Assembly (NCBI RefSeq): GCF_001724815.1
Contig: NZ_MEDO01000030.1
Location: 1 to 37,210, forward strand
Length of the DNA stretch: 37,210 nt
Reading direction: 5' to 3'
Source: Arenimonas sp. SCN 70-307
GTDB lineage: Bacteria; Pseudomonadota; Gammaproteobacteria; Xanthomonadales; Xanthomonadaceae
Numbering within the stretch: position 1 is the first letter of the stretch; every line of letters begins with the position of its first letter. A program made the translations under genes and the position numbers. Below are positions 29,836 through 37,210 of this stretch, in pieces. The notes below the pieces were generated by a model. It searched no databases and was not told the origin of the DNA. It saw nothing but the letters and a program-made list of their open reading frames with translations.

Positions 29836-31122
29836 CAGGACCTCGTCGGCGAGGTCCAGGGTGCGCGCCACGGCGCCGCCCAGTTCAGCCACCGCGCGAC
29901 GCGAGGCGTCGCCCCTCTCCCGGCGAGCCGCCGGATCCCGCAGCAAATGCCTCACCGCCGCCGCCATCGCGTCGGCGTCGTCGACCTGCTGCAGGCCGCC
30001 GGCCTCGCGCAGGTGCCGGGTGACGTCCTTGAAGTTGAAGGTGTGCGGGCCGACCACGCTGGGCACGCCCAGCGCCGCCGGTTCGAGCACGTTGTGGCCG
30101 CCCACCTCGCACAGGCTGCCGCCGACGAAAGCCACGTCGGATGCGGCATAGAAACCCATCAGCTCGCCAATCGTGTCCACCACGAACACCTGCGTGCCGG
30201 CGCCGGGCAGGCCCTCGCCGCTGCGCGTGGCCACCTCAAGCCCCGCGTCCCGCGCGGCGGCCGCCACCGGGCCGAAGCGCTCGGGATGGCGCGGCGCCCA
30301 CAGCAGCAGCGCGTCGGGCTGCGTGGACAGGAGGGCCTGGTGCGCGGCGATCACCGCCGCCTCTTCCGGCGCGTGCGTGCTGGCGGCCATCCACACCGGG
30401 CGCGCGCCGCCCCAACCCGCACGCCAGGCCTGCGCCTGCACGTCGAGGCCCGGCGCCAGCGGCAGGTCGTACTTGAGGTTGCCGGTGACGACGATGCGCG
30501 CCGGGTCGGCGCCCAGGCGCTCGAGCCGCGCGGCGTCGGCGCGCGACTGCGCCGCCACCAGGTCCACCGTGCGCATCACCAGCCGCACCAGCGCGCGCAC
30601 CGGCAGGTAGCCGCGCAGCGAACGCTCGGACAGGCGCGCGTTCACCATCACCAGCGGGATGCCGCGGCGCTCGCACTCGACGTAGAGGTTGGGCCAGATC
30701 TCGGTTTCGACGATCACCGCCAGCGCCGGCCGCGCGCGGTCGAGGAAGCGGCGCACGATGCTGCGCAGGTCGTAGGGCACGTACACGTGGTGCACGCGCT
30801 CGCCCCACAGCGCGCGCACGCGCTCGGAGCCGGTAGGCGTGATGGTGGTCACCAGCACCGGCCGCTCCGGATGGCGCGCGAGCAGGCCATCCACCAGCGG
30901 CCGCGCGGCGATCACCTCGCCCACCGAAACGGCGTGCACCCAGAGCGTGTCGTGCAGGTCGAGCTGGCCCTCGAGCCAGCCGTAGCGTTCGCTCCAGCGG
31001 CGCAGGTACTCGCGCTGGCGCAGGCCGCGCCAGATCAGGTGGTAGAGCGTGACCGGGAAGGCCAGTCGCAGGACCAGGCCGTAAAGACCCAGCAGCATCC
31101 GCTGGCCGAAGCTCAGTTGCAT
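29821..31122 (-). CDS. waaA: 3-deoxy-D-manno-octulosonic acid (Kdo) transferase
   Basis: A 433-residue GT30 glycosyltransferase that adds Kdo to lipid IVA at the inner face of the inner membrane. After an N-terminal membrane helix come LWVHAVSVGEVIAARPL (catalytic Glu), TTITPTGSER, VIVETEIWPNLY, VMVNARLSERS, VVTGNLKYD, and near the C-terminus FVGGSLCEVGGHNVLEPA. The longer reading upstream is an antisense shadow of the acyltransferase gene, so the start is MQLSFGQRM. It is divergent from the acyltransferase gene at 31186. Confidence 0.96.
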   Translation of the reverse strand: MQLSFGQRMLLGLYGLVLRLAFPVTLYHLIWRGLRQREYLRRWSERYGWLEGQLDLHDTLWVHAVSVGEVIAARPLVDGLLARHPERPVLVTTITPTGSERVRALWGERVHHVYVPYDLRSIVRRFLDRARPALAVIVETEIWPNLYVECERRGIPLVMVNARLSERSLRGYLPVRALVRLVMRTVDLVAAQSRADAARLERLGADPARIVVTGNLKYDLPLAPGLDVQAQAWRAGWGGARPVWMAASTHAPEEAAVIAAHQALLSTQPDALLLWAPRHPERFGPVAAAARDAGLEVATRSGEGLPGAGTQVFVVDTIGELMGFYAASDVAFVGGSLCEVGGHNVLEPAALGVPSVVGPHTFNFKDVTRHLREAGGLQQVDDADAMAAAVRHLLRDPAARRERGDASRRAVAELGGAVARTLDLADEVLAGRR

Positions 31123-31170
31123 GGCGGGCAGGATACCCGAGCCGGGCCGCGGCGCGCCGGCGCCAGCGGC

Positions 31171-31176
31171 TAGAAT
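31171..31176 (+). promoter_or_regulatory. -10 box close to the acyltransferase start codon
   Basis: TAGAAT lies 9 bases before the ATG at 31186. As before the DedA/PAP2 gene, this leaves room for almost no 5' leader, and no Shine-Dalgarno is seen. Confidence 0.45.
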
Positions 31177-31185
31177 GGCGCTCGC

Positions 31186-32094
31186 ATGGCCACGCCCGAC
31201 CTGCCCCCGCCGCCGCTTTCGCCCCGCACCTGGCCGGGCTGGCTGGCCGTGGGCCTGGGCTGGACGATCGCGCGCTGGCCCTGGTGGCTGCAGCGCCGCG
31301 TCGGCCCCGTGCTGGGCCGCGCGCTGCTGTGGCTGCTGCCCTCGCGCCGGCGCGTGGCCGAAGCCAACCTGCGCATCTGCTTCCCGGACATGGACGACGC
31401 CGCGCGCGCGGCGCTGCTGCGCACCAACTTCGAGTCGCTGGGCCTGGGTCTGTTCGAATTCCTGCGTGCCTGGTGGGGCCGGCTGGCGCCGGTGGACCGC
31501 GGCTTCGAGATCACCGGGCTCGGGCACCTGGCCGCGGCGCGCGCCGGTGGCCGCGGCGTGATCCTGGTGTCGGCGCACTTCACCACGCTGGAGGTGTGCC
31601 TGCGCCTGCTGTGCCAGCACATCGAGCTGGGCGCGATGTACCGCCCGCACGAGGGCGCGCTGGAGTGGGCCGTCAAGCGCGGCCGGCTGCGCCACGCCAA
31701 GGCCATGTTCGCGCGCGACGAACTGCGCCCGGCCATCCGCCACCTCAAGCAGGGCGGCGTGCTGTGGTTCGCGCCCGACCAGGAAACGCGGCGCGGCGAA
31801 AGCGTGTTCGTGCCCTTCTTCGGCCAGCCGGCCTGGAGCCTGACCTCGACGCACCAGCTGGCGCGCCTGGGCGGCGCGGCGGTGCTGCCGCTGTTCCACG
31901 AGCGCCTCGACGACGGCCGCTACCGCATCGAGATCGGCGCGCCGCTGGAAGACTTCCCCACCCGCGACGCCACCGCCGACACCGCGCGCATCATGGCCAC
32001 CCTCGAAGCCGTCATCCGCCGCCGGCCCGACCAGTACCTGTGGCTGCACCAGCGCTTCAAGCGCCAGCCCGACGGCTCCCGCCGCCTCTACTAG
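31186..32094 (+). CDS. Lysophospholipid/lipid A acyltransferase (LpxL/HtrB-like)
   Basis: A 302-residue inner-membrane acyltransferase that adds a secondary acyl chain to Kdo2-lipid A or a related lipid. The catalytic H-x4-E is H131-FTTL-E136. A membrane helix near residue 20-35, RRRVAEANLRICFP, FAPDQETRRGESVFVPFFGQPA and LWLHQRFKRQP are typical of the family. It lies beside waaA, in line with sequential lipid A maturation. The stop overlaps the lead-in of the palindromic repeat at 32094. Confidence 0.92.
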   Translation: MATPDLPPPPLSPRTWPGWLAVGLGWTIARWPWWLQRRVGPVLGRALLWLLPSRRRVAEANLRICFPDMDDAARAALLRTNFESLGLGLFEFLRAWWGRLAPVDRGFEITGLGHLAAARAGGRGVILVSAHFTTLEVCLRLLCQHIELGAMYRPHEGALEWAVKRGRLRHAKAMFARDELRPAIRHLKQGGVLWFAPDQETRRGESVFVPFFGQPAWSLTSTHQLARLGGAAVLPLFHERLDDGRYRIEIGAPLEDFPTRDATADTARIMATLEAVIRRRPDQYLWLHQRFKRQPDGSRRLY

Positions 32095-32160
32095 GGGACA
32101 GGTGCATTTAAGAAAGGGGGTCAGGTTCACTTTTGAAAAGTGAACCTGACCCCCTTTCTT
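32094..32160. repeat. Palindromic repeat, copy 2
   Basis: GGGGACAG at 32094 followed by 25-bp perfect arms (32110-32134 and 32136-32160) around one G. It is nearly identical to copy 1 at 18787-18853. In the arms the copies differ by a T-A pair here in place of C-G, a change that keeps pairing. It sits between two convergent acyltransferase genes. Confidence 0.9.
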
Positions 32161-32191
32161 AGCAACTCACCTCCGACCCCACGCCTTTCGG

Positions 32192-33070
32192 TCAGTAGAC
32201 GGCGGGCTCGCCCGCCGGCCGCGTCTTGAACCGCCGATGCGCCCACAAATACTGCTCCGGGCACTCGCGCACCACGGCCTCGAGTTCCTCCATGTAGCGC
32301 GCCGCATCCTGCCCCGGGTCGCCGGCCGGCCAGCCCGGCCAGCTGGCTTCGATGCGGATGCGGTATCGGCCATCGGCGGCGCGGTGGAACCAGAACGGCA
32401 GCATCACCGCCCGGCCGCGCCGCATGATCTCGGGCGTCGCGGTGAGCGTCGCCGCGGGCACGTCGAAAAAGGGCACGAACGCACACTGGTAGGTGAAGTT
32501 CTGGTCGGCCGAGTACGCCACCGGCTCGCCGGCCTGCAGCGCGCGGATCAGCCCGCGCACGTCCTTCTTGCCTATCGTCGGGCCGTACACCGCTTCGCGC
32601 GAGCGGTCGAACCACGCCTCGAGGCAGGCGTTGTTGTGCCGGCGCACCACCACCCGCACCGGCCGGCCGAGCGCGTGGCCCAGCAGGCGCCCGGCCAGCT
32701 CGGAACAGGTGAAGTGGCCGGTCACCAGAAGTACGCCCCGACCGGTGGCCAGCGCCGCGCGCAGGTGTTCGAGCCCCGTCACCTCGGCCATTCCGTCCAG
32801 CCGCGAGGCCGGAATGTGCCAGGCGCGCACCAGCTCGAGCGCGCCGATGACGGTGTTGACCACGCTGGCATCGGCCAGCCGGCGCCGGGCACGCGCGTCG
32901 AGTTCGGGGAAACACAGGTCCACGTTGATGCGCGCGACGCGCCGGCGCGAACCCAGCAGCGGCCAGCCCAGCCAGGCCAGGGCGCGGCCCAGCGCCAGCG
33001 TCGCGCCCTGCGGCAAGCGCCCGAGACACCAAGCCAGCCCCTGCAGCAGCGGCATCGCGATACAGCGCAC
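32192..33070 (-). CDS. Second lipid A-type acyltransferase
   Basis: A 292-residue relative of the gene at 31186 but clearly diverged. The H-x4-E motif is H119-FTCS-E124. SRRRVARINVDLCFPEL, YSADQNFTYQCAFVPFFDVPA and YLWAHRRFKTRP match LpxL/LpxM-like proteins. GTG at 33070 was taken as the start because GAGGG precedes it by 10 bases, while the ATG at 33055 has no ribosome site. It follows the O-antigen ligase gene by 6 bp and closes that operon. Confidence 0.88.
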   Translation of the reverse strand: MRCIAMPLLQGLAWCLGRLPQGATLALGRALAWLGWPLLGSRRRVARINVDLCFPELDARARRRLADASVVNTVIGALELVRAWHIPASRLDGMAEVTGLEHLRAALATGRGVLLVTGHFTCSELAGRLLGHALGRPVRVVVRRHNNACLEAWFDRSREAVYGPTIGKKDVRGLIRALQAGEPVAYSADQNFTYQCAFVPFFDVPAATLTATPEIMRRGRAVMLPFWFHRAADGRYRIRIEASWPGWPAGDPGQDAARYMEELEAVVRECPEQYLWAHRRFKTRPAGEPAVY

Positions 33071-33076
33071 GGCCGC

Positions 33077-34339
33077 TCAGCCCTCGCCCGTCGCCGGCTC
33101 CCGGCCGCCATCGGACAGCAGGCTGCCGGCGTAGAGCGCGAACAGCAGCAGCACCAAACCGCCCCAGAACGTGGAATACACCGCCAGGTGGGTGTTGAAC
33201 GGGAATACCGTGACCGCCAGCGCCAGCGCCGGTGCCCGTGCGCGCAGCCGCGCCGCGGGCGACGCGAAGCGCCAGGCGCGCCAGGCCAGCGCCGCGCCGC
33301 CCAGCCACAGGAAGGCGCCGATCAACCCGGTTTCGCTCAGCACCTCGAGCACGATCTGGTGCGCGTGGTAGCCGGCGCCGTGCTCGGCGTCGGCCAGCCA
33401 CGGGTCATCGGGCTGCGCATACACCGGGTAGGCGTCGCGGAAGCTGCGCACGCCCACGCCGTTGACCGGGTGCGCCAGCGCCATGTCCACGGCCGTGCGC
33501 CAGATCGGCAGGCGGCCCGAGAGCGCGTGGTCCATGCCGGCCTGGTCGCCGTCGAGCGCGGCCGTGGTGCGTTCGACGCGCTGCTGCAGCGTGTCGGAGA
33601 AGGTGAACACCGCCGCCATCGCCAGCGCCGAACCGAGCAGCATCGCCACCACCACGCGGCGCGCGCGGAACTGCAGCCAGCCGCTGGCCAGCAGCACCAG
33701 GCCCAGCGTGAGCCACGAGGCGCGCGTGCCGCCGAGCAGCACCACGACCACCAGCGCCAGGGCCACCGTCATCCAGCCGGCCACGCCGAAACGCTCGGCC
33801 GCGGCGGTGAGCGGGAACGGCGCCAGGCTGGCCAGCACCAGGCCCAGCTTGAGGTTCTCGGCGCCGAACACGCCGCTCAGGCGATCGGCCGTGGCCGGGC
33901 CGCCCAGGCTCCAGCCAGTGGCGGCCTGCACCAGGCCGTCGAGCAGCCAGAAGCCGGCGATCACCGCCAGGCCGGTGAAGGTGAGGCGGCGCCCGCGTTC
34001 GTTGGCCACCGCCATCGCCACCAGCCACAGGAAGGGCAGGTAGCGCAGGTCGAGCAGCGATTCGCGCCAGGCGCGCGGCGCATTGAAGGCATCGGGCGCC
34101 GAAAGCAGTTCGGGCAGCCAGTAGGCCAGGAACAGCACCGTCGTCAGCGCCCAGGCCTCGTGGCTGAGCAGGGCCATGCCGCCGCGGAAGCGCTGCACCA
34201 GCAGCACCGTCAGCGCCGCCAGCGCGCCCAGCGAAAGCACCGCCTCGGCCGGACCGGTGAGCGGCCACAGCGCCACCGAGGCCAGCACCCACCAGGGGGC
34301 CCAGCGCAGCGGGGTTTCAGGTTTGGACGAGTCGCTCAT
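33077..34339 (-). CDS. O-antigen ligase family (Wzy/WaaL-like) membrane protein
   Basis: A 420-residue protein with about eleven membrane helices. The Wzy_C-type signature is in the large periplasmic loop: LSGRLPIWRTAVDMALAHPVNGVGVRSF and then the histidine region HGAGYHAHQIVLEVLSETGLIGAF, with NTHLAVYS later. These proteins either ligate O-antigen to lipid A-core or polymerise it. The start MSDSSKPE overlaps the end of the glycosyltransferase gene by 23 bp, so translation is coupled. Confidence 0.88.
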   Translation of the reverse strand: MSDSSKPETPLRWAPWWVLASVALWPLTGPAEAVLSLGALAALTVLLVQRFRGGMALLSHEAWALTTVLFLAYWLPELLSAPDAFNAPRAWRESLLDLRYLPFLWLVAMAVANERGRRLTFTGLAVIAGFWLLDGLVQAATGWSLGGPATADRLSGVFGAENLKLGLVLASLAPFPLTAAAERFGVAGWMTVALALVVVVLLGGTRASWLTLGLVLLASGWLQFRARRVVVAMLLGSALAMAAVFTFSDTLQQRVERTTAALDGDQAGMDHALSGRLPIWRTAVDMALAHPVNGVGVRSFRDAYPVYAQPDDPWLADAEHGAGYHAHQIVLEVLSETGLIGAFLWLGGAALAWRAWRFASPAARLRARAPALALAVTVFPFNTHLAVYSTFWGGLVLLLFALYAGSLLSDGGREPATGEG

Positions 34340-35429
34340 ACAGCTCCAGCGTGGCCGACTGCATCGCCGCCAGGGTGTGGGGGATGGTAACCGGCATCGG
34401 CGGCGGTGCCGACAGCAGGGCGCGGGCGGTGGCGGCCAGGGCGGCGCGGTCGCCCGGGCGCGCGGCGCCCAGTGGGTAGAGCGCGGCAAGTTGCTCGCCA
34501 ACGCCGCCGCTCTCCCAGCCCAGCACCGGCCGCCCCACCGACAGCGCCTCGATGACGGTGCGGCCGAAGGCCTCGGGCTTGTTCGACAGCTGCAGCACCA
34601 GGTCGGCCATGGCGTAGGCGTCGGCGATGTCGCTGCGCGGCGGGCTGATGGCCAGCACCGACCGCACGCCCAGCTCGCCGGCCAGGGCCTCGAGCTCGGC
34701 CACGTAGGCTTCGCGGCCGGCCTCGCGCGCGCCCAGCAGCCACAGGCGCGCGTCCTCGCCGGCATTGCGCAGGTCGGCCAGCAGGCGGATGGCGTCGGCG
34801 TGGCCTTTAAGGCGCGTGCCGCGGCCGGGCAGCAACAGCAGGCGGCCGTCCTGGAGTTCGGGGAATTCCCGGCCAAAGCGCAGGCGCCATCCGGCATCGG
34901 GCTGGTGGCCGCGCGGGAACTGGGCCGGGTCGATGCCGCGCTCGATCACGTGCAGGCGGGCCGGGTCGGTGGCCGGCCAGTGCCGCAGCACGTGCGCGCG
35001 CACCGTCTCCGACACGCAGATGACCTGCTCGCCCCGGGCCATGATGCCGCTGTAGCGGCCCGGCGAATTCAGGCCATGCACGGTGGTGACGAATCGCGGC
35101 CGCGGCGCCGGCAGGCCGCGCAGCGCCTGCCAGGCAAGCCAGGCCGGCAGGCGCGAGCGGGCGTGCACGATATCGGGCTGGATTTGCGCCAGCGTGGCGC
35201 GCAGGCGGCGCATGGTGGCGAAGGCGGCCAGCGACTTGCGGCCCACGGGCAGGTCGATGTGCTCGCCGCCCGCGGCCTCCAGCGCCGGCAGCAGCCGGCC
35301 GCCCTCACTGATGACCAGCGCACGGTGCCCGGCCGCGGCCAGCGCGGCGGTGATCTCGAGGGTGGAACGCTCTACGCCGCCGCTCTCAAGCGCGGGCAGC
35401 AGCTGGACGACGGTGAGGCAGCGGGACAA
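34317..35429 (-). CDS. GT4 family glycosyltransferase
   Basis: A 370-residue GT-B glycosyltransferase, probably building lipopolysaccharide core or O-antigen. LPALESGGVERSTLEI at the N-terminus and the C-terminal nucleotide-sugar site KPEAFGRTVIEALSVGRPVLGWESGGVGE (E-x7-E pattern, quoted in part) define the family. The only in-frame start that keeps the N-terminal strand is a TTG at 35429; an in-frame stop lies 15 bases upstream. It sits between a zinc-ribbon gene and the O-antigen ligase gene in one operon. Confidence 0.9.
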   Translation of the reverse strand: MSRCLTVVQLLPALESGGVERSTLEITAALAAAGHRALVISEGGRLLPALEAAGGEHIDLPVGRKSLAAFATMRRLRATLAQIQPDIVHARSRLPAWLAWQALRGLPAPRPRFVTTVHGLNSPGRYSGIMARGEQVICVSETVRAHVLRHWPATDPARLHVIERGIDPAQFPRGHQPDAGWRLRFGREFPELQDGRLLLLPGRGTRLKGHADAIRLLADLRNAGEDARLWLLGAREAGREAYVAELEALAGELGVRSVLAISPPRSDIADAYAMADLVLQLSNKPEAFGRTVIEALSVGRPVLGWESGGVGEQLAALYPLGAARPGDRAALAATARALLSAPPPMPVTIPHTLAAMQSATLELYERLVQT

Positions 35430-35444
35430 GGCCGGGCGCCAGCC

Positions 35445-35648
35445 TCAGCCCTTGAGCACGAACACCGCGCCGCAGTAGGGGCAGGTGGCCGAGCCGGTGG
35501 CCTCGATGGGCAGGTAGACCCGCGGGTGCGAGTTCCACAGCGCCATCGCCGGCGTCGGGCACGACAGCGGCAGCTCGGCGCGGGCGACCTCGTAACGACG
35601 CTCGGCATTGGCCGGCGCGCGGGCAGTGGCGGTGTCGGTGCGGGACAT
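35445..35648 (-). CDS. CHCC-type zinc-finger domain protein
   Basis: A 67-residue protein with the zf-CHCC pattern seen in the NDUFS6-like domain. Candidate zinc ligands are C30, H41, C56 and C59 (SCPTPAMALWNSHPRVYLP then ATCPYCGAVF). Its role in bacteria is unknown. It is the first gene of the run leading to the glycosyltransferase; 15 bp separate them. The 60 bp upstream to the accessory region show no gene. Confidence 0.85.
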   Translation of the reverse strand: MSRTDTATARAPANAERRYEVARAELPLSCPTPAMALWNSHPRVYLPIEATGSATCPYCGAVFVLKG

Positions 35649-35708
35649 GGGCGGGGGCTTCCTGGGTGGGTGGCGGGATTTTACACCGGCCAGCCCGCTT
35701 AGGACCGA

Positions 35709-35948
35709 CTAGCCGAAATCGTTGACCTGGCAGGCCAAGGCCAGTGTTGGGCTCAGAGCTTCCAGCCTGACTGGTTGGTGGTAGGGCTTCTTCGACTCAT
35801 CAATGAGCATCTCTTCAACGCTCGTATTCGGATGGAGCTTGAAGACCAGCCTGTAGGTGGTGCCAAACCCCACCATTACTGCTTCCACCTCTTTCGGATC
35901 AATATTCTTTGGGTCGAGTAACTCTATCCTCCAGCACGCCGACGGCAA
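35709..35948 (-). CDS. Hypothetical protein, probably 5'-truncated
   Basis: A 79-codon frame of visibly lower GC than the left part of the window. It has no recognised domain. The only start giving full length lies inside the xseA-like remnant on the other strand, so the original start has probably been lost at the junction near 35923. ATG codons further in (MVGFGTTYRL) would give about 55 residues. Given the Rhs genes beside it, a displaced toxin or immunity remnant is possible, but nothing in the sequence proves this. Confidence 0.45.
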   Translation of the reverse strand: MPSACWRIELLDPKNIDPKEVEAVMVGFGTTYRLVFKLHPNTSVEEMLIDESKKPYHQPVRLEALSPTLALACQVNDFG

Positions 35949-36054
35949 GGTGCTGCGCCGCGCCGGCGATGCGCAGCCGGGAGAGGAACTGGGTGCGCGG
36001 CTGGGTGAGGGGGAGTTGGTGGTGCGGGTGGAGAGATATCCCCTCGAGCACTAG
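35923..36054 (+). pseudogene. xseA: xseA 3' remnant (exonuclease VII large subunit tail)
   Basis: From about 35923 the plus strand encodes ILQHADGKVLRRAGDAQPGE then ELGARLGEGELVVRVER and stops at 36054. This is the kind of C-terminus found in XseA, with the GYAV-LQ-ADG-V-R region and the final ARL-GE-V-V strand. GC content here is high, as in the core genome, while both flanks are lower. The catalytic part of the gene is not in the window, so it appears to be a fragment left by an insertion or recombination. A 6-bp hairpin (36042-36047 with 36056-36061) follows the stop. Confidence 0.6.
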
Positions 36055-36098
36055 TTCGAGGAAGCAGGGGCGACCCCCCCAGGATCATAGCTGCGAGA

Positions 36099-36407
36099 TC
36101 AGCCTTGCGACGTAGCCACGTAGCCAACAATCACAAGTATCGACAGGATATAGGTTGCGAAGAATGTCCTAAAGAGCGCGCGCTCCGAGCTGTTCAATCC
36201 CATAGCTCTGCCTCTAAAGGCGAGCGCAATCGAGGCAATAAGTCCCGCTGTCATCCAGTCGACTCGCCGAAAGGGAAGCCTTGAAACGACGGCCGGCCGA
36301 TGATTCTCAATGTTAGTTAGCGCACGAATGACTGCAATCTGGACGATTGCGTGTGGCACGAGGATCAACATCAGCCACGCAAAAAATTCGTTCATCTCAT
36401 CAGTCAT
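36099..36407 (-). CDS. Small membrane protein, candidate immunity protein
   Basis: A 102-residue protein with three hydrophobic helices (about residues 8-27, 52-65 and 83-98). It resembles no family I can name. The ATG at 36407 overlaps the Rhs stop by 8 bp, so translation is coupled to the Rhs tip. In Rhs systems the gene just after the tip usually encodes the matching immunity protein, and a membrane immunity protein is plausible. That role is an inference from position only. GC is lower than in the core genome. Confidence 0.6.
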   Translation of the reverse strand: MTDEMNEFFAWLMLILVPHAIVQIAVIRALTNIENHRPAVVSRLPFRRVDWMTAGLIASIALAFRGRAMGLNSSERALFRTFFATYILSILVIVGYVATSQG

Positions 36408-37210
36408 CGATTAGGGTGTCGTCAAAGTAGATTATGGCGCCTGCAAAAGCGCCAGTGCTTGCCGAGGCATTGAGGGTCAGATTGATTCCAGTACCAGGGT
36501 CGAATCCCAGCGTAAGCGCCAGAACGTTGAATCCGGCCGTCAATTCCATATCGACTGGCGCATCACGCACCCCCCAGTCATAGCCGACGGATAGCAAATC
36601 AACCCCGCTTGCGTAACCACCCACAGACGGCCTTCCGCGAGCACCAACTCCGATGGGAATGAGCCCAACCTCGTCCTTGCTGGTGTCCGAGTTCCTTCTG
36701 TAGGCCCCGCCTGCTCCGTAAGCCACTTGGACGCCGACATCCTTCTTTGCCTCCATGATGTCCACGAACCCTCCCCTAGGGCCATCGCTCGCCCTCGGCT
36801 GACGAGGCCTGGCGCTATTGCCGCCCTGCGCCCCGTTGCCACCCTTTGCATTCGCAGCGCCCCCAGAGTCTTCGCCACTTGAAACGAGATGAGTCGAGGA
36901 CCCTGGCGACCTGGCTGTAAGTGATCGCCAGTCTCTGGGTTGCCTACGAGGATCATCTGTTGCTCGCCCATCTGGGTCGTTGAACCTAAACGGGTTGTTC
37001 GCAGCATAGTTATATCGATTGAAGTTCCAGCCGCTCTGCATGTCCGAGGGCATCGGATCCGCCGACAAGAACCTCCCAATCCCCGGATCGTAGTAGCGCT
37101 GCTGCATATAGACCATCTTCGACCCCGCATCCATCTGGTGGCCGGTGTAGCCCGGCTCGTTGCTCCAGGTGCCGTCGGCGGGTTCGCCCCAGGCGGTCAA
37201 ACGCTCGCGG
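36400..37210 (-). CDS. Rhs family protein, C-terminal part (partial)
   Basis: The frame enters from the right edge and covers about 270 codons. Its first part is the Rhs core end: ERLTAWGEP, GYTGHQMDAGSKMVYMQQRYYDPGIGRFLSADP and NRYNYAANNPFRFNDPDG (in part). After this boundary comes a tip of about 185 residues of lower GC, with a glycine/serine-rich linker and then a beta-rich stretch (IGVGARGRP, DLLSVGYDWGV, NLTLNASASTGAFAG). I recognise no toxin motif in the tip. Rhs shells hold and release C-terminal toxins, often by type VI secretion. Confidence 0.9.
   Translation of the reverse strand, partial: RERLTAWGEPADGTWSNEPGYTGHQMDAGSKMVYMQQRYYDPGIGRFLSADPMPSDMQSGWNFNRYNYAANNPFRFNDPDGRATDDPRRQPRDWRSLTARSPGSSTHLVSSGEDSGGAANAKGGNGAQGGNSARPRQPRASDGPRGGFVDIMEAKKDVGVQVAYGAGGAYRRNSDTSKDEVGLIPIGVGARGRPSVGGYASGVDLLSVGYDWGVRDAPVDMELTAGFNVLALTLGFDPGTGINLTLNASASTGAFAGAIIYFDDTLIDD

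Noticed and set aside
34317-34339. Overlap of the glycosyltransferase and O-antigen ligase genes as a frameshift
   Set aside because: Both proteins are complete with family-typical ends, so the 23-bp overlap is an ordinary coupled arrangement.

Overview
The window looks like a chromosomal segment of a high-GC gammaproteobacterium of the Lysobacteraceae/Xanthomonadaceae type. This rests on the GC-rich coding sequence, PPi-dependent phosphofructokinase instead of an ATP enzyme, the PCMT-like/TolC/KdtA gene order, the thiE-hemL neighbourhood next to a rubredoxin, and a TPP riboswitch before thiC. The genus cannot be fixed from the sequence. Genes are dense, many overlap by ATGA or GTGA, and several start at GTG or TTG.

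Layout. (1) 1-125: promoter and leader of what is probably an rRNA operon, reading leftward out of the window. (2) 304-6030: a DUF192 lipoprotein, a SirB1-type protein and a rubredoxin, then the overlapping run thiE-hemL-HAD hydrolase-trans-sulfuration enzyme, then gloA and a short-chain dehydrogenase on the other strand. (3) 6944-9301: a DedA/PAP2/LssY membrane fusion followed by a nested inverted-repeat element of about 350 bp. (4) 9310-13250: adk-mpl-LON operon, divergent from pfp. (5) 13355-16615: DUF3617 protein, S11 peptidase and a TMTC-like membrane glycosyltransferase with TPR. (6) 16751-19972: hppA (H+-pyrophosphatase), an Hpt protein and ppa. (7) 19982-22618: thiC under a TPP riboswitch, with a small oxygenase-like gene behind it. 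(8) 22671-27575: RND permease and adaptor, divergent from a TetR regulator across a palindromic operator. (9) 27714-35648: PCMT-like protein, tolC, kdtA, two lipid A-type acyltransferases, an O-antigen ligase-like protein, a GT4 glycosyltransferase and a zinc-ribbon protein, i.e. a lipopolysaccharide block. (10) 35709-37210: a lower-GC accessory end with a truncated hypothetical ORF, an apparent xseA 3' remnant, a small membrane protein and the C-terminus of an Rhs protein that runs off the right edge.

Functional links. PFP, H+-PPase and soluble PPase lie within 8 kb, which suggests a pyrophosphate-centred energy economy. The hppA reading frame, however, lacks about 22 residues that include the family's invariant DNVGDNVGD catalytic motif, so as written the pump should be inactive. 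That is the most striking observation here. Two near-identical palindromic repeats sit exactly between convergent gene pairs and differ by a compensated base pair. The right end shows a recombination junction next to Rhs/immunity-like genes.
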